DNA of 64,000 bases from Flavihumibacter cheonanensis (GTDB taxonomy: Bacteria; Bacteroidota; Bacteroidia; Chitinophagales; Chitinophagaceae), in contig NZ_JAKRWF010000001.1 in the NCBI RefSeq assembly GCF_022352215.1, positions 1,054,001 through 1,118,000 of the forward strand, in the 5' to 3' direction. Position 1 is the stretch's first letter; every line of letters starts with the position of its first letter. The notes beneath the pieces were generated by a model that did not search any database, was not told the origin of the DNA, and saw only the letters and a program-made list of their open reading frames with translations. Both the position numbers and the translations under genes were made by a program. Shown piece by piece: positions 1 through 8,465 of this stretch.

Positions 1-2
1 CA

Positions 3-407
3 CTGGAAGATGGGAAGGGATTTGTTATTATGATCAATGGCGATAACTATGCTATTATCTCAGAGTTAACGAACAGCATTGCACAGGTATACAACTGGGC
101 TGGATTTTTTAATCCGGAATTTAGAAAAAAAATTAAGCTACCACTTGATAGTGCTGCTCTTTATGTGGGTAATTATAAACTGAATTCGGATACGATTTCC
201 CTGAAACTATCTGGCGGCACATTAATTATTCAGCAAAATGGTCAGCCAGCAGGTGGATATACTACAATTTTCAGTGACCTTAATTCATTTACGCTGGAAG
301 AAGTTCCGGGTGCAAATTTTAAGGTAATCCGAAACGCGAACGGAGAAATAATTTCACTGGAATTGAAACAGGGTGGTGGAACTTTTGTACTACCCCGGAT
401 AAGGTAA
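3..407 (+). CDS. C-terminal end of a serine hydrolase (beta-lactamase/CubicO family), cut by the window start
   Basis: The reading frame is already open at base 3 and runs to a TAA at 405-407, so only about the last 134 residues are present. The first visible residues (GKGFVIMINGDN) resemble the end of the class C beta-lactamase fold in Bacteroidota serine hydrolases, where GxGxVVMTN(S/G)DN is followed by a helix ending near a YxW motif (VYNW here). After that comes a short beta-rich tail of the kind often appended to these enzymes. The catalytic SxxK and YxN motifs would lie upstream of the window, so activity cannot be judged. The family call rests on the C-terminal pattern only; substrate unknown. 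Confidence 0.6.
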   Translation: MEDGKGFVIMINGDNYAIISELTNSIAQVYNWAGFFNPEFRKKIKLPLDSAALYVGNYKLNSDTISLKLSGGTLIIQQNGQPAGGYTTIFSDLNSFTLEEVPGANFKVIRNANGEIISLELKQGGGTFVLPRIR

Positions 408-580
408 GCTGCCCTCAAACTGGGTTTATATCCTCTTTTTATTCTGCCCGGTATGCTGCTTACTTTTTATACGCTTGTTCTGAAAACGATCTTAGTCATT
501 TTCAACAGACTATTTTATTAAAATCTAACTGATCGCACCTAGGTGCTCCAATAAGCAACAAGAATTGAAATAATCCGAAT

Positions 581-608
581 AAAAAAGCCCCTCAATATTG
601 AGGGGCTT
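581..608 (-). terminator. Intrinsic terminator downstream of tRNA-Lys
   Basis: A perfect 11-bp inverted repeat at 585-608 (arms AAGCCCCTCAA and TTGAGGGGCTT, 2-nt loop) is followed on the minus strand by a run of six T. It lies 5 nt past the 3' end of the tRNA-Lys gene and fits its terminator. Confidence 0.85.
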
Positions 609-612
609 CCAG

Positions 613-685
613 TGATCCCGCTGGGACTCGAACCCAGGACCCATACATTAAAAGTGTATTGCTCTACCAACTGAGCTACAGGATC
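613..685 (-). tRNA. tRNA-Lys (anticodon TTT)
   Basis: Read on the minus strand, the 73-nt sequence folds into a complete cloverleaf. The acceptor stem is GATCCTG with CGGGATC (one G-U pair), the D arm contains AGCTCAGTTGGTAGAGC, the anticodon loop is CTTTTAA and the T arm contains GGTTCGAGTCC. The anticodon TTT decodes lysine. The discriminator is A and CCA is not encoded. A hairpin with a U run follows directly. Confidence 0.95.
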
Positions 686-845
686 TTACCCGTTTTAACA
701 ACTGTATTGTTTGTTTTGGGAGTGCAAAAATAGGGATTAATCGTTTCGCCCCAAATTTTTTTTATTTTTTTTCCGTTCTTTTTTCTTTGGCTAACAAATT
801 GGCTGCAAACCAATTGCCGCTTATTCAAAGGTGCTTTTTTTTAGA

Positions 846-853
846 TAGGTTTG
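846..853 (+). promoter_or_regulatory. Bacteroidota -7 element (TAGGTTTG) before the SDR gene
   Basis: TAGGTTTG matches TAnnTTTG exactly and ends 18 nt before the ATG at 872. A TTG at 851 that could extend the gene lies inside this element, which favours the ATG start. No convincing -33 TTG is seen at the usual distance. Confidence 0.5.
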
Positions 854-871
854 CAAAAGATAGTGAACAAC

Positions 872-1681
872 ATGCGTGATTTTTTTACCAATAAAGTGAT
901 TGCCATCACCGGTGGCAGTGAAGGAATCGGAAAAGCCCTGATCGATCAACTCATCCCCCTCGGAGCTAAAGTTGCTACCTGCGGACGCAGTTATGATAAA
1001 CTGTATAACCTGCAGATGGAATACACCAATGTGATGCTCCACACTGTAGTGGCGGATGTCAGCAAAGAAGAAGACTGTAAAAAATTCATCCAGTCTACCC
1101 TCGACACCTTCGGCAAAATTGATATCCTTATCAATAATGCCGGTATCTCTATGCGCGCCCTTTTTAAAGATGCCGACCTGAATGTATTCCGCCAGGTTAT
1201 GGAGATCAATTTCTTTGGATCCGTCTATTGCACCAAATACGCACTGCCCAGCATCATCCAAAACCAGGGTATGATCCTCGGCATCTCCAGCATCGCCGGG
1301 TACCGAGGACTGCCAGGCAGAAGTGCTTACTCCGCTTCCAAGTTTGCCCTGCAGGGCTGGCTCGAAGCATTGCGCACCGAAATGCTGGATCATAATGTAC
1401 ACGTGATGTGGATCGCACCGGGATTCACGGCCAGCAATATCCGAAACGCCGCCCTCAATGCGGAGGCTAAATCACAGGGCTCCTCTCCTATGGATGAAAG
1501 CAAACTGATGACCGCCGATGAATGTGCCCAGCATATCCTGGATGCCATGGAAAAAAAGAAACGTACGCTTGTTCTAACGTACACGGGTAAACGCGCGGTA
1601 TTCATGAACCGGTTCTTCCCTTCACTGGCAGATAAACTGACTCATAAGTTTTTTTTCAAAGAAGGCAAACTGGTGAAGTAG
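872..1681 (+). CDS. SDR family NAD(P)-dependent oxidoreductase
   Basis: This is a classical short-chain dehydrogenase/reductase of 269 residues. Visible are the cofactor motif TGGSEGIG (residues 13-20), NNAG near residue 88, and the catalytic YSASK with Tyr153 and Lys157. The first strand is followed by GRS rather than an acidic residue, which points to NADP(H) as cofactor (inference). The C-terminal part, with a basic TGKRAVFMNRFFP stretch, resembles the DHRS7B-like group of membrane-associated SDRs. I chose the ATG at 872; a TTG start seven codons earlier overlaps the promoter element. It lies just upstream of the SAM hydrolase gene on the same strand with an 18-nt gap. Substrate unknown. 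Confidence 0.85.
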   Translation: MRDFFTNKVIAITGGSEGIGKALIDQLIPLGAKVATCGRSYDKLYNLQMEYTNVMLHTVVADVSKEEDCKKFIQSTLDTFGKIDILINNAGISMRALFKDADLNVFRQVMEINFFGSVYCTKYALPSIIQNQGMILGISSIAGYRGLPGRSAYSASKFALQGWLEALRTEMLDHNVHVMWIAPGFTASNIRNAALNAEAKSQGSSPMDESKLMTADECAQHILDAMEKKKRTLVLTYTGKRAVFMNRFFPSLADKLTHKFFFKEGKLVK

Positions 1682-1699
1682 TACCTTCGCAAACTGTTC

Positions 1700-2521
1700 A
1701 TGGCGGTACTCACACTTACATCCGATTTTGGCACCCAGGATTACCTGGCAGGCGCAGTCAAGGGGTTGCTCCTGAGGATCGATCCTTCTTTCAACCTGGT
1801 GGATATCAGTCATGGTATTCGACCTTTCAACTATCCGCAGGCAGCTTATATCTGCAGAAATGCCATCCGTCATTTTCCTGAATTGTCGTACCACTTAATA
1901 CTGGTCAATCTTTTTGAGCGCAGGAACAGTCACCTTTTGCTGGCGTATCATAAGAACCAGTATTATCTCTGTGCCGACAATGGCCTGCTGCCCATGATCC
2001 TGGAAGAAAAACCGGAACTGGTGATCGGTCTGCCGATGGATCCACAGATACAGGGGCATACCCTGCATTGCATCGAAGTGTTTGGTAAAGCCATCGCGGC
2101 ACTGAACCGGGGCGAACGAATTACGGATATCGGAGAACCTGATTTTCCTTACCTGGAGAAGAATCCACTCAAGCCCCTGCTACAGGAAAACACTATTGAG
2201 GGACAAATTATCTATATTGATCAGTTCGAAAATGTGGTGGTCAATATCACCAGGGAGCAGTTTGAAGCCCAGAGAAAAGGAAGGGGATTCACGATTCTCT
2301 TCAAACGCAATGAAACCATCGAACGCCTCTCCAATAACTATGCAGATGTGCCAGAGGGAGAAAAGCTGGCGCATTTTAATGCGGCGGGTTACCTGGAGAT
2401 ATCTATCAATAAAGGCAATGCAGCCGGGCTCTTTGGTTTGCAGGGCTATGGTGAGCAAAGCCAGAATACCTACCTGCAAAACCGCCTTTTTTACCAGACA
2501 GTCAGGATTTTCTTCCAATAA
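1700..2521 (+). CDS. SAM hydroxide adenosyltransferase (DUF62 / SAM-dependent chlorinase-fluorinase family)
   Basis: The 273-residue protein starts MAVLTLTSDFGTQD, the hallmark N-terminus of the DUF62 family; Asp9 corresponds to the conserved Asp of TSDFG. The N-terminal domain (about 1-160) contains VDISHGI and a C-terminal beta-barrel domain starts near residue 175 (YIDQFENVVVNIT). Most bacterial members hydrolyse S-adenosylmethionine to adenosine and methionine; halogenases are rare members with a characteristic extra loop, which I do not recognise here. Hydrolase is therefore the better call (family knowledge). It is full length and may be cotranscribed with the SDR upstream. Physiological role unclear. 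Confidence 0.85.
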   Translation: MAVLTLTSDFGTQDYLAGAVKGLLLRIDPSFNLVDISHGIRPFNYPQAAYICRNAIRHFPELSYHLILVNLFERRNSHLLLAYHKNQYYLCADNGLLPMILEEKPELVIGLPMDPQIQGHTLHCIEVFGKAIAALNRGERITDIGEPDFPYLEKNPLKPLLQENTIEGQIIYIDQFENVVVNITREQFEAQRKGRGFTILFKRNETIERLSNNYADVPEGEKLAHFNAAGYLEISINKGNAAGLFGLQGYGEQSQNTYLQNRLFYQTVRIFFQ

Positions 2522-2606
2522 CAACTATTTTCACAAATTTTTGGGCCGTGGCGGCTTTTAAAAGCATTTACTTTAATTTGCCACGCCTTGTATAAACCAA
2601 TGCTGT

Positions 2607-5600
2607 ATGAATTTTAAGAAAGTGAACAACCTTGCCGGCTGGGTCATCTGCGCAATTGCCTGCACCGTGTACCTGCTGACAATGGAAGCCACCGCCAGTT
2701 TATGGGATACCGGTGAATTTATTTCGAGCGTTTATAAGTTACAGATCCCGCACCCGCCCGGAGCTCCCCTCTTTGTATTGTTGGGTCGCATTTTCGTTGT
2801 GATCTTTGGCGGCAGTAATCCTGCCATTGCGGTAAACATCATGAGTGCCCTGGCCAGTGGATTTACCATTCTCTTTCTTTTCTGGACCATTACCCATTTT
2901 GCGCGCAAACTGGTGGTAACCAACAACGCTGAACCTACCGGTCAGCAGATCTTTGCCATCATCAGTGCCGGTGCTGTAGGTGCCCTGGCTTACACTTTTT
3001 CTGATTCTTTCTGGTACAGCGCCGTGGAAGGGGAAGTATATGCCCTCTCCTCCCTGTTCACTGCCCTGGTATTCTGGGCCATCCTGAAATGGGAACACAG
3101 TGCCGATCAACCAGGTTCAGATAAATGGATTGTATTCATCTTTTTCATGATGGGTCTCTCTATTGGCGTACACCTGCTAAACCTCCTCACCATTCCTGCG
3201 ATTGTGATGGTGTATTATTTCAAGCGCTATCAGCCAACTGCCTGGGGAACATTCTGGGCCTTTATAGTAGGCTGTCTGATCACCGGTTTTGTACAGGTGG
3301 TAGTAATTCAGTGGTCGGTGAAAGCTGCCGGCTGGTTTGATATCCAGTTTGTAAACGGACTGGGAATGCCCTTCTTCTCTGGTTTTATAGCCTTCTTTAT
3401 ACTGTTGAGTGTATTATTCTATTATGGTCTGTACACCGCAAAGAAGAACCATTGGAACTTCCTGCGCCTTGGTATCTGGTGTGCGATCTTCATGTTGCTG
3501 GGTTACAGCAGTTATGTAACTACCATGATTCGCTCCAATGCCAACCCTGCAGTGGATATGTACAATGTGGACAACCCGCATTCACTGGTAGGTTACCTGG
3601 GTCGTGATCAATATGGTGATTTTCCTCTTTTATATGGACAAATGTTCACCGCTTCTCCAAAGGATTACGCGGAGACCAAGAAAAAATATTCCAAAGGGAA
3701 AGACAAATACGAATTCATTGGATATGATATCAAACCGGTATATGCCAATGAAGACAAGATGTTGTTCCCGCGTGTGTGGGATGCAAGTAACGACCAGGGA
3801 CATGCGGATTTCTACCGCGACTGGCTGGGACTGGCAGATGGTGAAAAACCCAATATGGCCGACAACGTCAGCTTCTTTATGGGTTACCAGATGAACTGGA
3901 TGTACTGGCGGTATTTCATGTGGAATTTTGCCGGTAAACAAAATGATGTACAGGGCTTCACTCCAACCAATGTGCGTGATGGTAACTGGATTTCGGGTGT
4001 GTCCTTTATTGATAACTGGCGCCTTGGCAACCAGGATGCCATGCCCGAAGCCTTGAAAAACAACAAAGCCAATAACAAACTTTACTTCCTTCCCCTGATC
4101 CTCGGCATCATGGGATTGATCTACCAGTATTTCGCCAACCGCAGAGATTTCATTGTGGTGGGATTGCTGTTCTTCTTTACCGGCATCGCCATTGTGCTCT
4201 ACCTGAACCAGGCGGGCAACCAGCCAAGGGAGCGGGATTATGCTTATGTGGGATCCTTCTATGCCTTTGCGATCTGGATTGGTTTAGGCGTATTGCAGGT
4301 GCGTGAGTGGCTGATGAAAAAATCAGGTGAGCGCATTGCAAATATGAGTGCTGCCCTGGTATGTTTGCTGGCAGTACCAGTACTGATGGGCTTCCAGGAG
4401 TGGGATGACCATGATCGTAGCAAAAAAGTATTGGCCCGCGACCTGGCGAAGGATTACCTGGAAAGCTGTCCGCCTAACGCGATACTCTTCACTTATGGCG
4501 ATAACGATACCTATCCTCTCTGGTATGCCCAGGAAGTCGAAGGCATTCGTCCGGATATCAGGGTAATCAACAACAGCCTGTTGGGCATCGACTGGTATAT
4601 CAACCAGCTTCGCTATAAAGTGAATGAAAGTGATCCGATTGATGTAATCTGGTCAGAAGATCAGATCAGAGGCCGCAATCGTGATTATGTGATCTATAAT
4701 CCACGTCCCGATGTAAACCAGGAGCGCTTCTACGACCTGTATGATGTAATGAAGAACGTGGTAGGAAGTGAGGATCCTGCATTCAAAGTAGCCCTTACCG
4801 GCGGAGAAAACATCAACTACCTGCCTGCCAAGAAATATGTATTGCCGGTGGATGAGCAGGTGGTGCGTTCCAATGGAACCGTGAATCCTGGCGACAGCGT
4901 GGTAACAGCAGTACCGGTGATTATTCCCGAGAACAAGAATACCCTGCTGAAAAATGACCTCGCGATCCTGAATATTATTGCAGCCAACAAATGGAAGCGC
5001 CCGATCTGCTTTACAGCACCGTATACCGCTTCTGAACTGGGCTTCGGTAATTTCATGCGCAAGGATGGATTGACCTATCGCCTGGTGCCAATCTCCAACA
5101 ATACCGGTTTCAATACCGACTGGATGGTAGACAAGTTGAAGAACAAGTTTGGATTTGGAAGCGCTGATATTGCCGGGGTGTATTTTGATGAAGAAAACCG
5201 TCGCCATTTGAATACCATCCGTGCTGCATATGCAGACGGAGCAGGTGCATTGGCAGATGCGAACCGCAAAGACGAAGCCAAGCAGTTGCTGGATATGGCG
5301 GATAAGGGAATCCTGCAGGAAAATATGCCCTATGCTATGCCAAGCAGAAGCAATCAGCACAACTATTTCACCTTCCGATTCCTGGAAGCTGCTTACAAAG
5401 CCGGACATACAGCACTTGCTGATAAAGTATCCAAGGCGCTGCACAGGGATTTCGATCAGCAGTTGAAATACTATGCGCAATTGCCGGATCGCAAGCAGGA
5501 AGGCATGCGTAATGAGATTGCCGGTGCACAGCAACTGGTTCAAATGCTGCAGATGCTGGAGAACAATTACAAACAGGGATCTACTGTTCAGCCATCCATT

Positions 5601-5645
5601 GAATCTGGTGGTACTATTGGGCAGCCGCAGGACAGTTCAAAGTAA
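2607..5645 (+). CDS. DUF2723 / GT117-type multi-spanning membrane glycosyltransferase
   Basis: A 1012-residue protein whose N-terminal half carries about ten to twelve hydrophobic helices. It opens with the DUF2723 signature: a TM helix, then ETTASLWDTGEF-like ATASLWDTGEF and HPPGAP. In the GT-C fold the acidic residues of the first extracytoplasmic loop are catalytic, and the Asp/Glu of WDTGEF fit that role. The family is distantly related to protein O-mannosyltransferases and is thought to move sugars from a lipid carrier to proteins or lipids outside the inner membrane (family knowledge; acceptor here unknown). The soluble C-terminal half (from about residue 590) begins with a segment containing FTYGDNDTYPLWYAQE and ends in a helical, possibly TPR-like region. 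A terminator follows the gene. Its product could glycosylate secreted proteins. Confidence 0.85.
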   Translation: MNFKKVNNLAGWVICAIACTVYLLTMEATASLWDTGEFISSVYKLQIPHPPGAPLFVLLGRIFVVIFGGSNPAIAVNIMSALASGFTILFLFWTITHFARKLVVTNNAEPTGQQIFAIISAGAVGALAYTFSDSFWYSAVEGEVYALSSLFTALVFWAILKWEHSADQPGSDKWIVFIFFMMGLSIGVHLLNLLTIPAIVMVYYFKRYQPTAWGTFWAFIVGCLITGFVQVVVIQWSVKAAGWFDIQFVNGLGMPFFSGFIAFFILLSVLFYYGLYTAKKNHWNFLRLGIWCAIFMLLGYSSYVTTMIRSNANPAVDMYNVDNPHSLVGYLGRDQYGDFPLLYGQMFTASPKDYAETKKKYSKGKDKYEFIGYDIKPVYANEDKMLFPRVWDASNDQGHADFYRDWLGLADGEKPNMADNVSFFMGYQMNWMYWRYFMWNFAGKQNDVQGFTPTNVRDGNWISGVSFIDNWRLGNQDAMPEALKNNKANNKLYFLPLILGIMGLIYQYFANRRDFIVVGLLFFFTGIAIVLYLNQAGNQPRERDYAYVGSFYAFAIWIGLGVLQVREWLMKKSGERIANMSAALVCLLAVPVLMGFQEWDDHDRSKKVLARDLAKDYLESCPPNAILFTYGDNDTYPLWYAQEVEGIRPDIRVINNSLLGIDWYINQLRYKVNESDPIDVIWSEDQIRGRNRDYVIYNPRPDVNQERFYDLYDVMKNVVGSEDPAFKVALTGGENINYLPAKKYVLPVDEQVVRSNGTVNPGDSVVTAVPVIIPENKNTLLKNDLAILNIIAANKWKRPICFTAPYTASELGFGNFMRKDGLTYRLVPISNNTGFNTDWMVDKLKNKFGFGSADIAGVYFDEENRRHLNTIRAAYADGAGALADANRKDEAKQLLDMADKGILQENMPYAMPSRSNQHNYFTFRFLEAAYKAGHTALADKVSKALHRDFDQQLKYYAQLPDRKQEGMRNEIAGAQQLVQMLQMLENNYKQGSTVQPSIESGGTIGQPQDSSK

Positions 5646-5655
5646 TACATACAAC

Positions 5656-5663
5656 TATCTTTG
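5656..5663 (+). promoter_or_regulatory. TAnnTTTG element (TATCTTTG) just before a terminator hairpin
   Basis: TATCTTTG matches the Bacteroidota -7 consensus exactly and lies 7 nt before the hairpin at 5671. If used, transcription would start at the hairpin and either end as a very short RNA or read into the VWA gene at 5766. No -33 TTG is visible, so it may be chance. Confidence 0.3.
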
Positions 5664-5670
5664 CATACGA

Positions 5671-5702
5671 AGGCCGCCTGGAATTGGGCGGTCTTCTTTT
5701 TT
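5671..5702 (+). terminator. Intrinsic terminator after the DUF2723 gene
   Basis: Arms AGGCCGCC (5671-5678) and GGCGGTCT (5687-5694) pair over 8 bp with one G-U and an 8-nt loop, followed by TCTTTTTT. It separates the DUF2723 gene from the VWA gene. Confidence 0.85.
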
Positions 5703-5765
5703 AGGCGGCATTGCTAACTTTTTAGGTTATAAGTTGTAATTTATACTGGAGGAGATCAGATAACT

Positions 5766-6863
5766 ATGAAAGGATTCAAGTTTAGTGGGTTCCGACCTGA
5801 CGAACAAGGCAAAACTACCTTCGACACACTCTTAAAATTATTTCTGGAGCTGCTGACCTATACCAGTGGTGATGTAGGAGAAGCCTTGCAATGGCTCAAT
5901 CAACTCGACCGGCAATACGAACTTACAAGTGAAGAATATGGGATGGGTGATTTTATTGAGGACCTGAAAGCGAAAGGATATATCGATGAAGACCCCGCAA
6001 ATGGCAATATCAAAATCACGCCTAAAACAGAACAGGGGATTCGAAAGAAATCACTGGAAGAAATCTTTGGTAAGCTGAAGAAAACCCGCCAGGGCAATCA
6101 CAACAGTTTCAAAACCGGTGCAGGAGATGAGGTGAGTCCGGATACCCGCCCCTTCCAGTTTGGCGATATGCTGGAGCAAATCGATTTTACGGAAAGCATC
6201 CGCAATGCCCAGATCAATCACGGGGTGGAATCTTTCCAAATGAGGGAAGATGATCTGCAGATCCGGGAAACGGATTTCAAAACACAGACCTCTACGGTGC
6301 TGATGATTGATATCTCCCACTCGATGATATTGTATGGTGAGGATCGCATTACGCCTGCTAAAAAAGTGGCGATGGCACTCAGTGAGCTCATCACTACGAG
6401 ATATCCCAAAGACACCCTGGATATTGTGGTGTTTGGAAATGATGCCTGGCCGGTTGAGATCAAAGACCTGCCCTATTTGCAGGTAGGCCCCTATCATACC
6501 AATACAGTAGCCGGATTGGAACTGGCGATGGATATATTGAGGCGTAGGAGAAATCCGAATAAGCAGATCTTTATGATCACAGATGGCAAGCCTACCTGTT
6601 TGAAGGTGGGTAGGCGTTATTATAAGAACAGCTTTGGGTTGGATAGAAAGATTACAACTCGCTGTCTGAACCTGGCTGCGCAGTGTAAGAAGTTGAAAAT
6701 TCCGATCACCACTTTTATGATTGCATCGGATCCTTATCTGCAGCGCTTTGTAAATGAGTTTACAGAAACCAACCAGGGGAAAGCGTTTTTTGCTTCGCTG
6801 GATCATTTGGGAGCGTTTTTATTTAAGGATTTTGAGAGTGGGAAGAGAAGCATTCTGAAGTGA
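5766..6863 (+). CDS. VWA domain protein, partner of the downstream AAA+ ATPase (ChlD/CoxE-like)
   Basis: A 365-residue soluble protein. Residues 1-170 are helical and charged with no recognised domain. Residues about 175-350 form a von Willebrand A domain with an intact metal-ion-dependent adhesion site: D182-x-S184-x-S186 (IDISHSM), a following Thr/Asp (ITDGKPT near 267) and an Asp-containing strand (VVFGNDAWP). The AAA+ gene starts 63 nt downstream on the same strand, as in MoxR/VWA, ChlI/ChlD, NorQ/NorD and RavA/ViaA pairs, where ATPase and VWA protein together remodel a client or insert a metal. No chelatase large subunit or tetrapyrrole gene is in the window, so the client is unknown. 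Its stop codon lies in the first unit of a 7-bp repeat. Confidence 0.8.
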   Translation: MKGFKFSGFRPDEQGKTTFDTLLKLFLELLTYTSGDVGEALQWLNQLDRQYELTSEEYGMGDFIEDLKAKGYIDEDPANGNIKITPKTEQGIRKKSLEEIFGKLKKTRQGNHNSFKTGAGDEVSPDTRPFQFGDMLEQIDFTESIRNAQINHGVESFQMREDDLQIRETDFKTQTSTVLMIDISHSMILYGEDRITPAKKVAMALSELITTRYPKDTLDIVVFGNDAWPVEIKDLPYLQVGPYHTNTVAGLELAMDILRRRRNPNKQIFMITDGKPTCLKVGRRYYKNSFGLDRKITTRCLNLAAQCKKLKIPITTFMIASDPYLQRFVNEFTETNQGKAFFASLDHLGAFLFKDFESGKRSILK

Positions 6864-6894
6864 GAAGTATGAAGTGAGAATTTAGAAGTAAAAC
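6860..6894. repeat. Degenerate 7-bp repeat (GTGARAN), five units
   Basis: Consecutive 7-mers read GTGAGAA, GTATGAA, GTGAGAA, TTTAGAA, GTAAAAC. The TGA stop of the VWA gene (6861-6863) is inside the first unit. The same unit recurs at 19635-19683 and 60085-60186. Confidence 0.6.
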
Positions 6895-6926
6895 AAAAGC
6901 AATTAAGAACATTGAATTAAGGAAAG

Positions 6927-8465
6927 ATGAAAAATATTACAAGCATAGCAACATTAGGAGAATTGAGGAAGTCGGGGTATAAGGCGAGGTCGGTGAAGGA
7001 GGAGATCAGGGAGAACCTGATCAAACATATCCAGGCGGGCACACAGCCATTTGAAGGCATTATCGGGTATGAGGATACGGTGATACCGGACACAGAGAGA
7101 GCCTTGTTGAGCAGGCATAATATATTGTTCCTCGGCTTACGCGGACAGGCCAAGACCCGGATGGCGCGGCAGATGGTGAACCTGCTGGATGAATACATCC
7201 CCACCATTGCGGGATCTGAAATCAATGATGATCCCTACGCGCCCATCTCCAAACATGCAAAAGATCTGATCGCGCAGCATGGAGAGGAAACCCCGATTCA
7301 CTGGGTGCATCGCTCCGAGCGGTATGGTGAGAAACTGGCTACGCCGGATGTGAGTGTGGCTGATCTGATTGGAGATATTGATCCGATTAAAGCTGCTAAC
7401 CTGCGACTCAATTTCGCAGATGAACAAGTGATCCATTATGGTATCATTCCCAGGAGCAACCGGGGCATATTTGTGATCAATGAAATCCCGGATTTACAGG
7501 CGAGAATCCAGGTGGCACTTTTCAATATTTTGGAAGAAGGAGATATCCAGATACGTGGATTTAAACTGCGCATGCCACTGGATATCGTGTTTGTATTCAC
7601 AGCTAACCCCGAGGACTATACGAACAGGGGATCTATTGTAACCCCCTTGAAAGACCGGATTGAAAGCCAGATCCTGACCCACTATCCGAAATCCATCGAA
7701 ACTTCTATGGCCATTACAGAGCAGGAAGCGGACGTGAAAGAAGAGCAACTGAAGAAAGTGGAGATCAGTGATATGGTAAAGCGGATCATTGAGCAGGTGG
7801 CATTTGAAGCAAGGAATAATGAGTATGTAGATAAGAAAAGCGGGGTGTCAGCCCGCCTCACCATAAGCGCCTTTGAAAATGCGATCAGTGCTGCTGAGTT
7901 AAGAGCCCTGGTAAACCAGGAGAAAAAGACACAGGTCTGGATGAGTGATCTGCTGGGAATCATTCCCTCGCTCACCGGAAAAATCGAACTGGTGTATGAA
8001 GGAGAGCAGGAAGGTCCTTTCCAGGTGGCAATGAACTTATTGGATAAATCCATCCGTACCCTATTTGTTCAGTATTTCCCTAACCCGGAAACAATGAAGA
8101 AGAGAAGGAATACTGGCAAGGAATCCATGAAAGAGGAAGAAAATCCGTATAAAGCTATCACTCGCTGGTTTGATAATGGCAACCAGCTGGATCTGTTTTT
8201 CCAACAGAAAGATGCAGACAAACTGTTACGGTTATACGCAGTAGACGGGCTGCATGCACTGGTGAAAAAATTCTATCCCAAGGCCAATGAAAAAGAAAGC
8301 GCCTTGCTGATGGAATTTGTCTTACACGGATTATCTGCTTACTCCCTCATCAGCAAAAAGATCATTGAAAACAAAATTGAATTCAAGGATCTGATTGGTT
8401 CCATGGTGAACCTGGGAAGTAGTTCTTACCGCGATGATGAACTGGACAGTGAAGATTTTTCCTGA
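6927..8465 (+). CDS. AAA+ ATPase of the magnesium-chelatase ChlI/MoxR type
   Basis: A 512-residue AAA+ protein with Walker A GLRGQAKT (residues 70-77), Walker B IFVINE (181-186) and a sensor-1 strand FVFTANPEDY. The insert VSVADLIGDIDP and the arginine-rich RGSIVTPLKDRIESQ are typical of ChlI/BchI. ChlI is about 340 residues; this protein has an extra helical C-terminal region of roughly 170 residues of unknown role. Automated pipelines often call such proteins magnesium chelatase, but no photosynthetic pigment genes are seen. It most likely works with the VWA protein upstream. Its 3' end overlaps the convergent gene at 8426 by 40 nt. Confidence 0.85.
   Translation: MKNITSIATLGELRKSGYKARSVKEEIRENLIKHIQAGTQPFEGIIGYEDTVIPDTERALLSRHNILFLGLRGQAKTRMARQMVNLLDEYIPTIAGSEINDDPYAPISKHAKDLIAQHGEETPIHWVHRSERYGEKLATPDVSVADLIGDIDPIKAANLRLNFADEQVIHYGIIPRSNRGIFVINEIPDLQARIQVALFNILEEGDIQIRGFKLRMPLDIVFVFTANPEDYTNRGSIVTPLKDRIESQILTHYPKSIETSMAITEQEADVKEEQLKKVEISDMVKRIIEQVAFEARNNEYVDKKSGVSARLTISAFENAISAAELRALVNQEKKTQVWMSDLLGIIPSLTGKIELVYEGEQEGPFQVAMNLLDKSIRTLFVQYFPNPETMKKRRNTGKESMKEEENPYKAITRWFDNGNQLDLFFQQKDADKLLRLYAVDGLHALVKKFYPKANEKESALLMEFVLHGLSAYSLISKKIIENKIEFKDLIGSMVNLGSSSYRDDELDSEDFS

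Noticed and set aside
821-1402. Long minus-strand frame (193 codons) opposite the SDR gene
   Set aside because: It is antisense to a gene with full SDR motifs, has no recognisable domain and unusual composition.
4653-5543. 296-codon minus-strand frame inside the DUF2723 gene
   Set aside because: Antisense shadow of a clear coding region; rich in Ile, His and Gln with no domain.
6927-8465. Magnesium chelatase for chlorophyll or bacteriochlorophyll
   Set aside because: Only the AAA+ and VWA parts exist; no ChlH/BchH or pigment genes are present and the ATPase has a different C-terminus.
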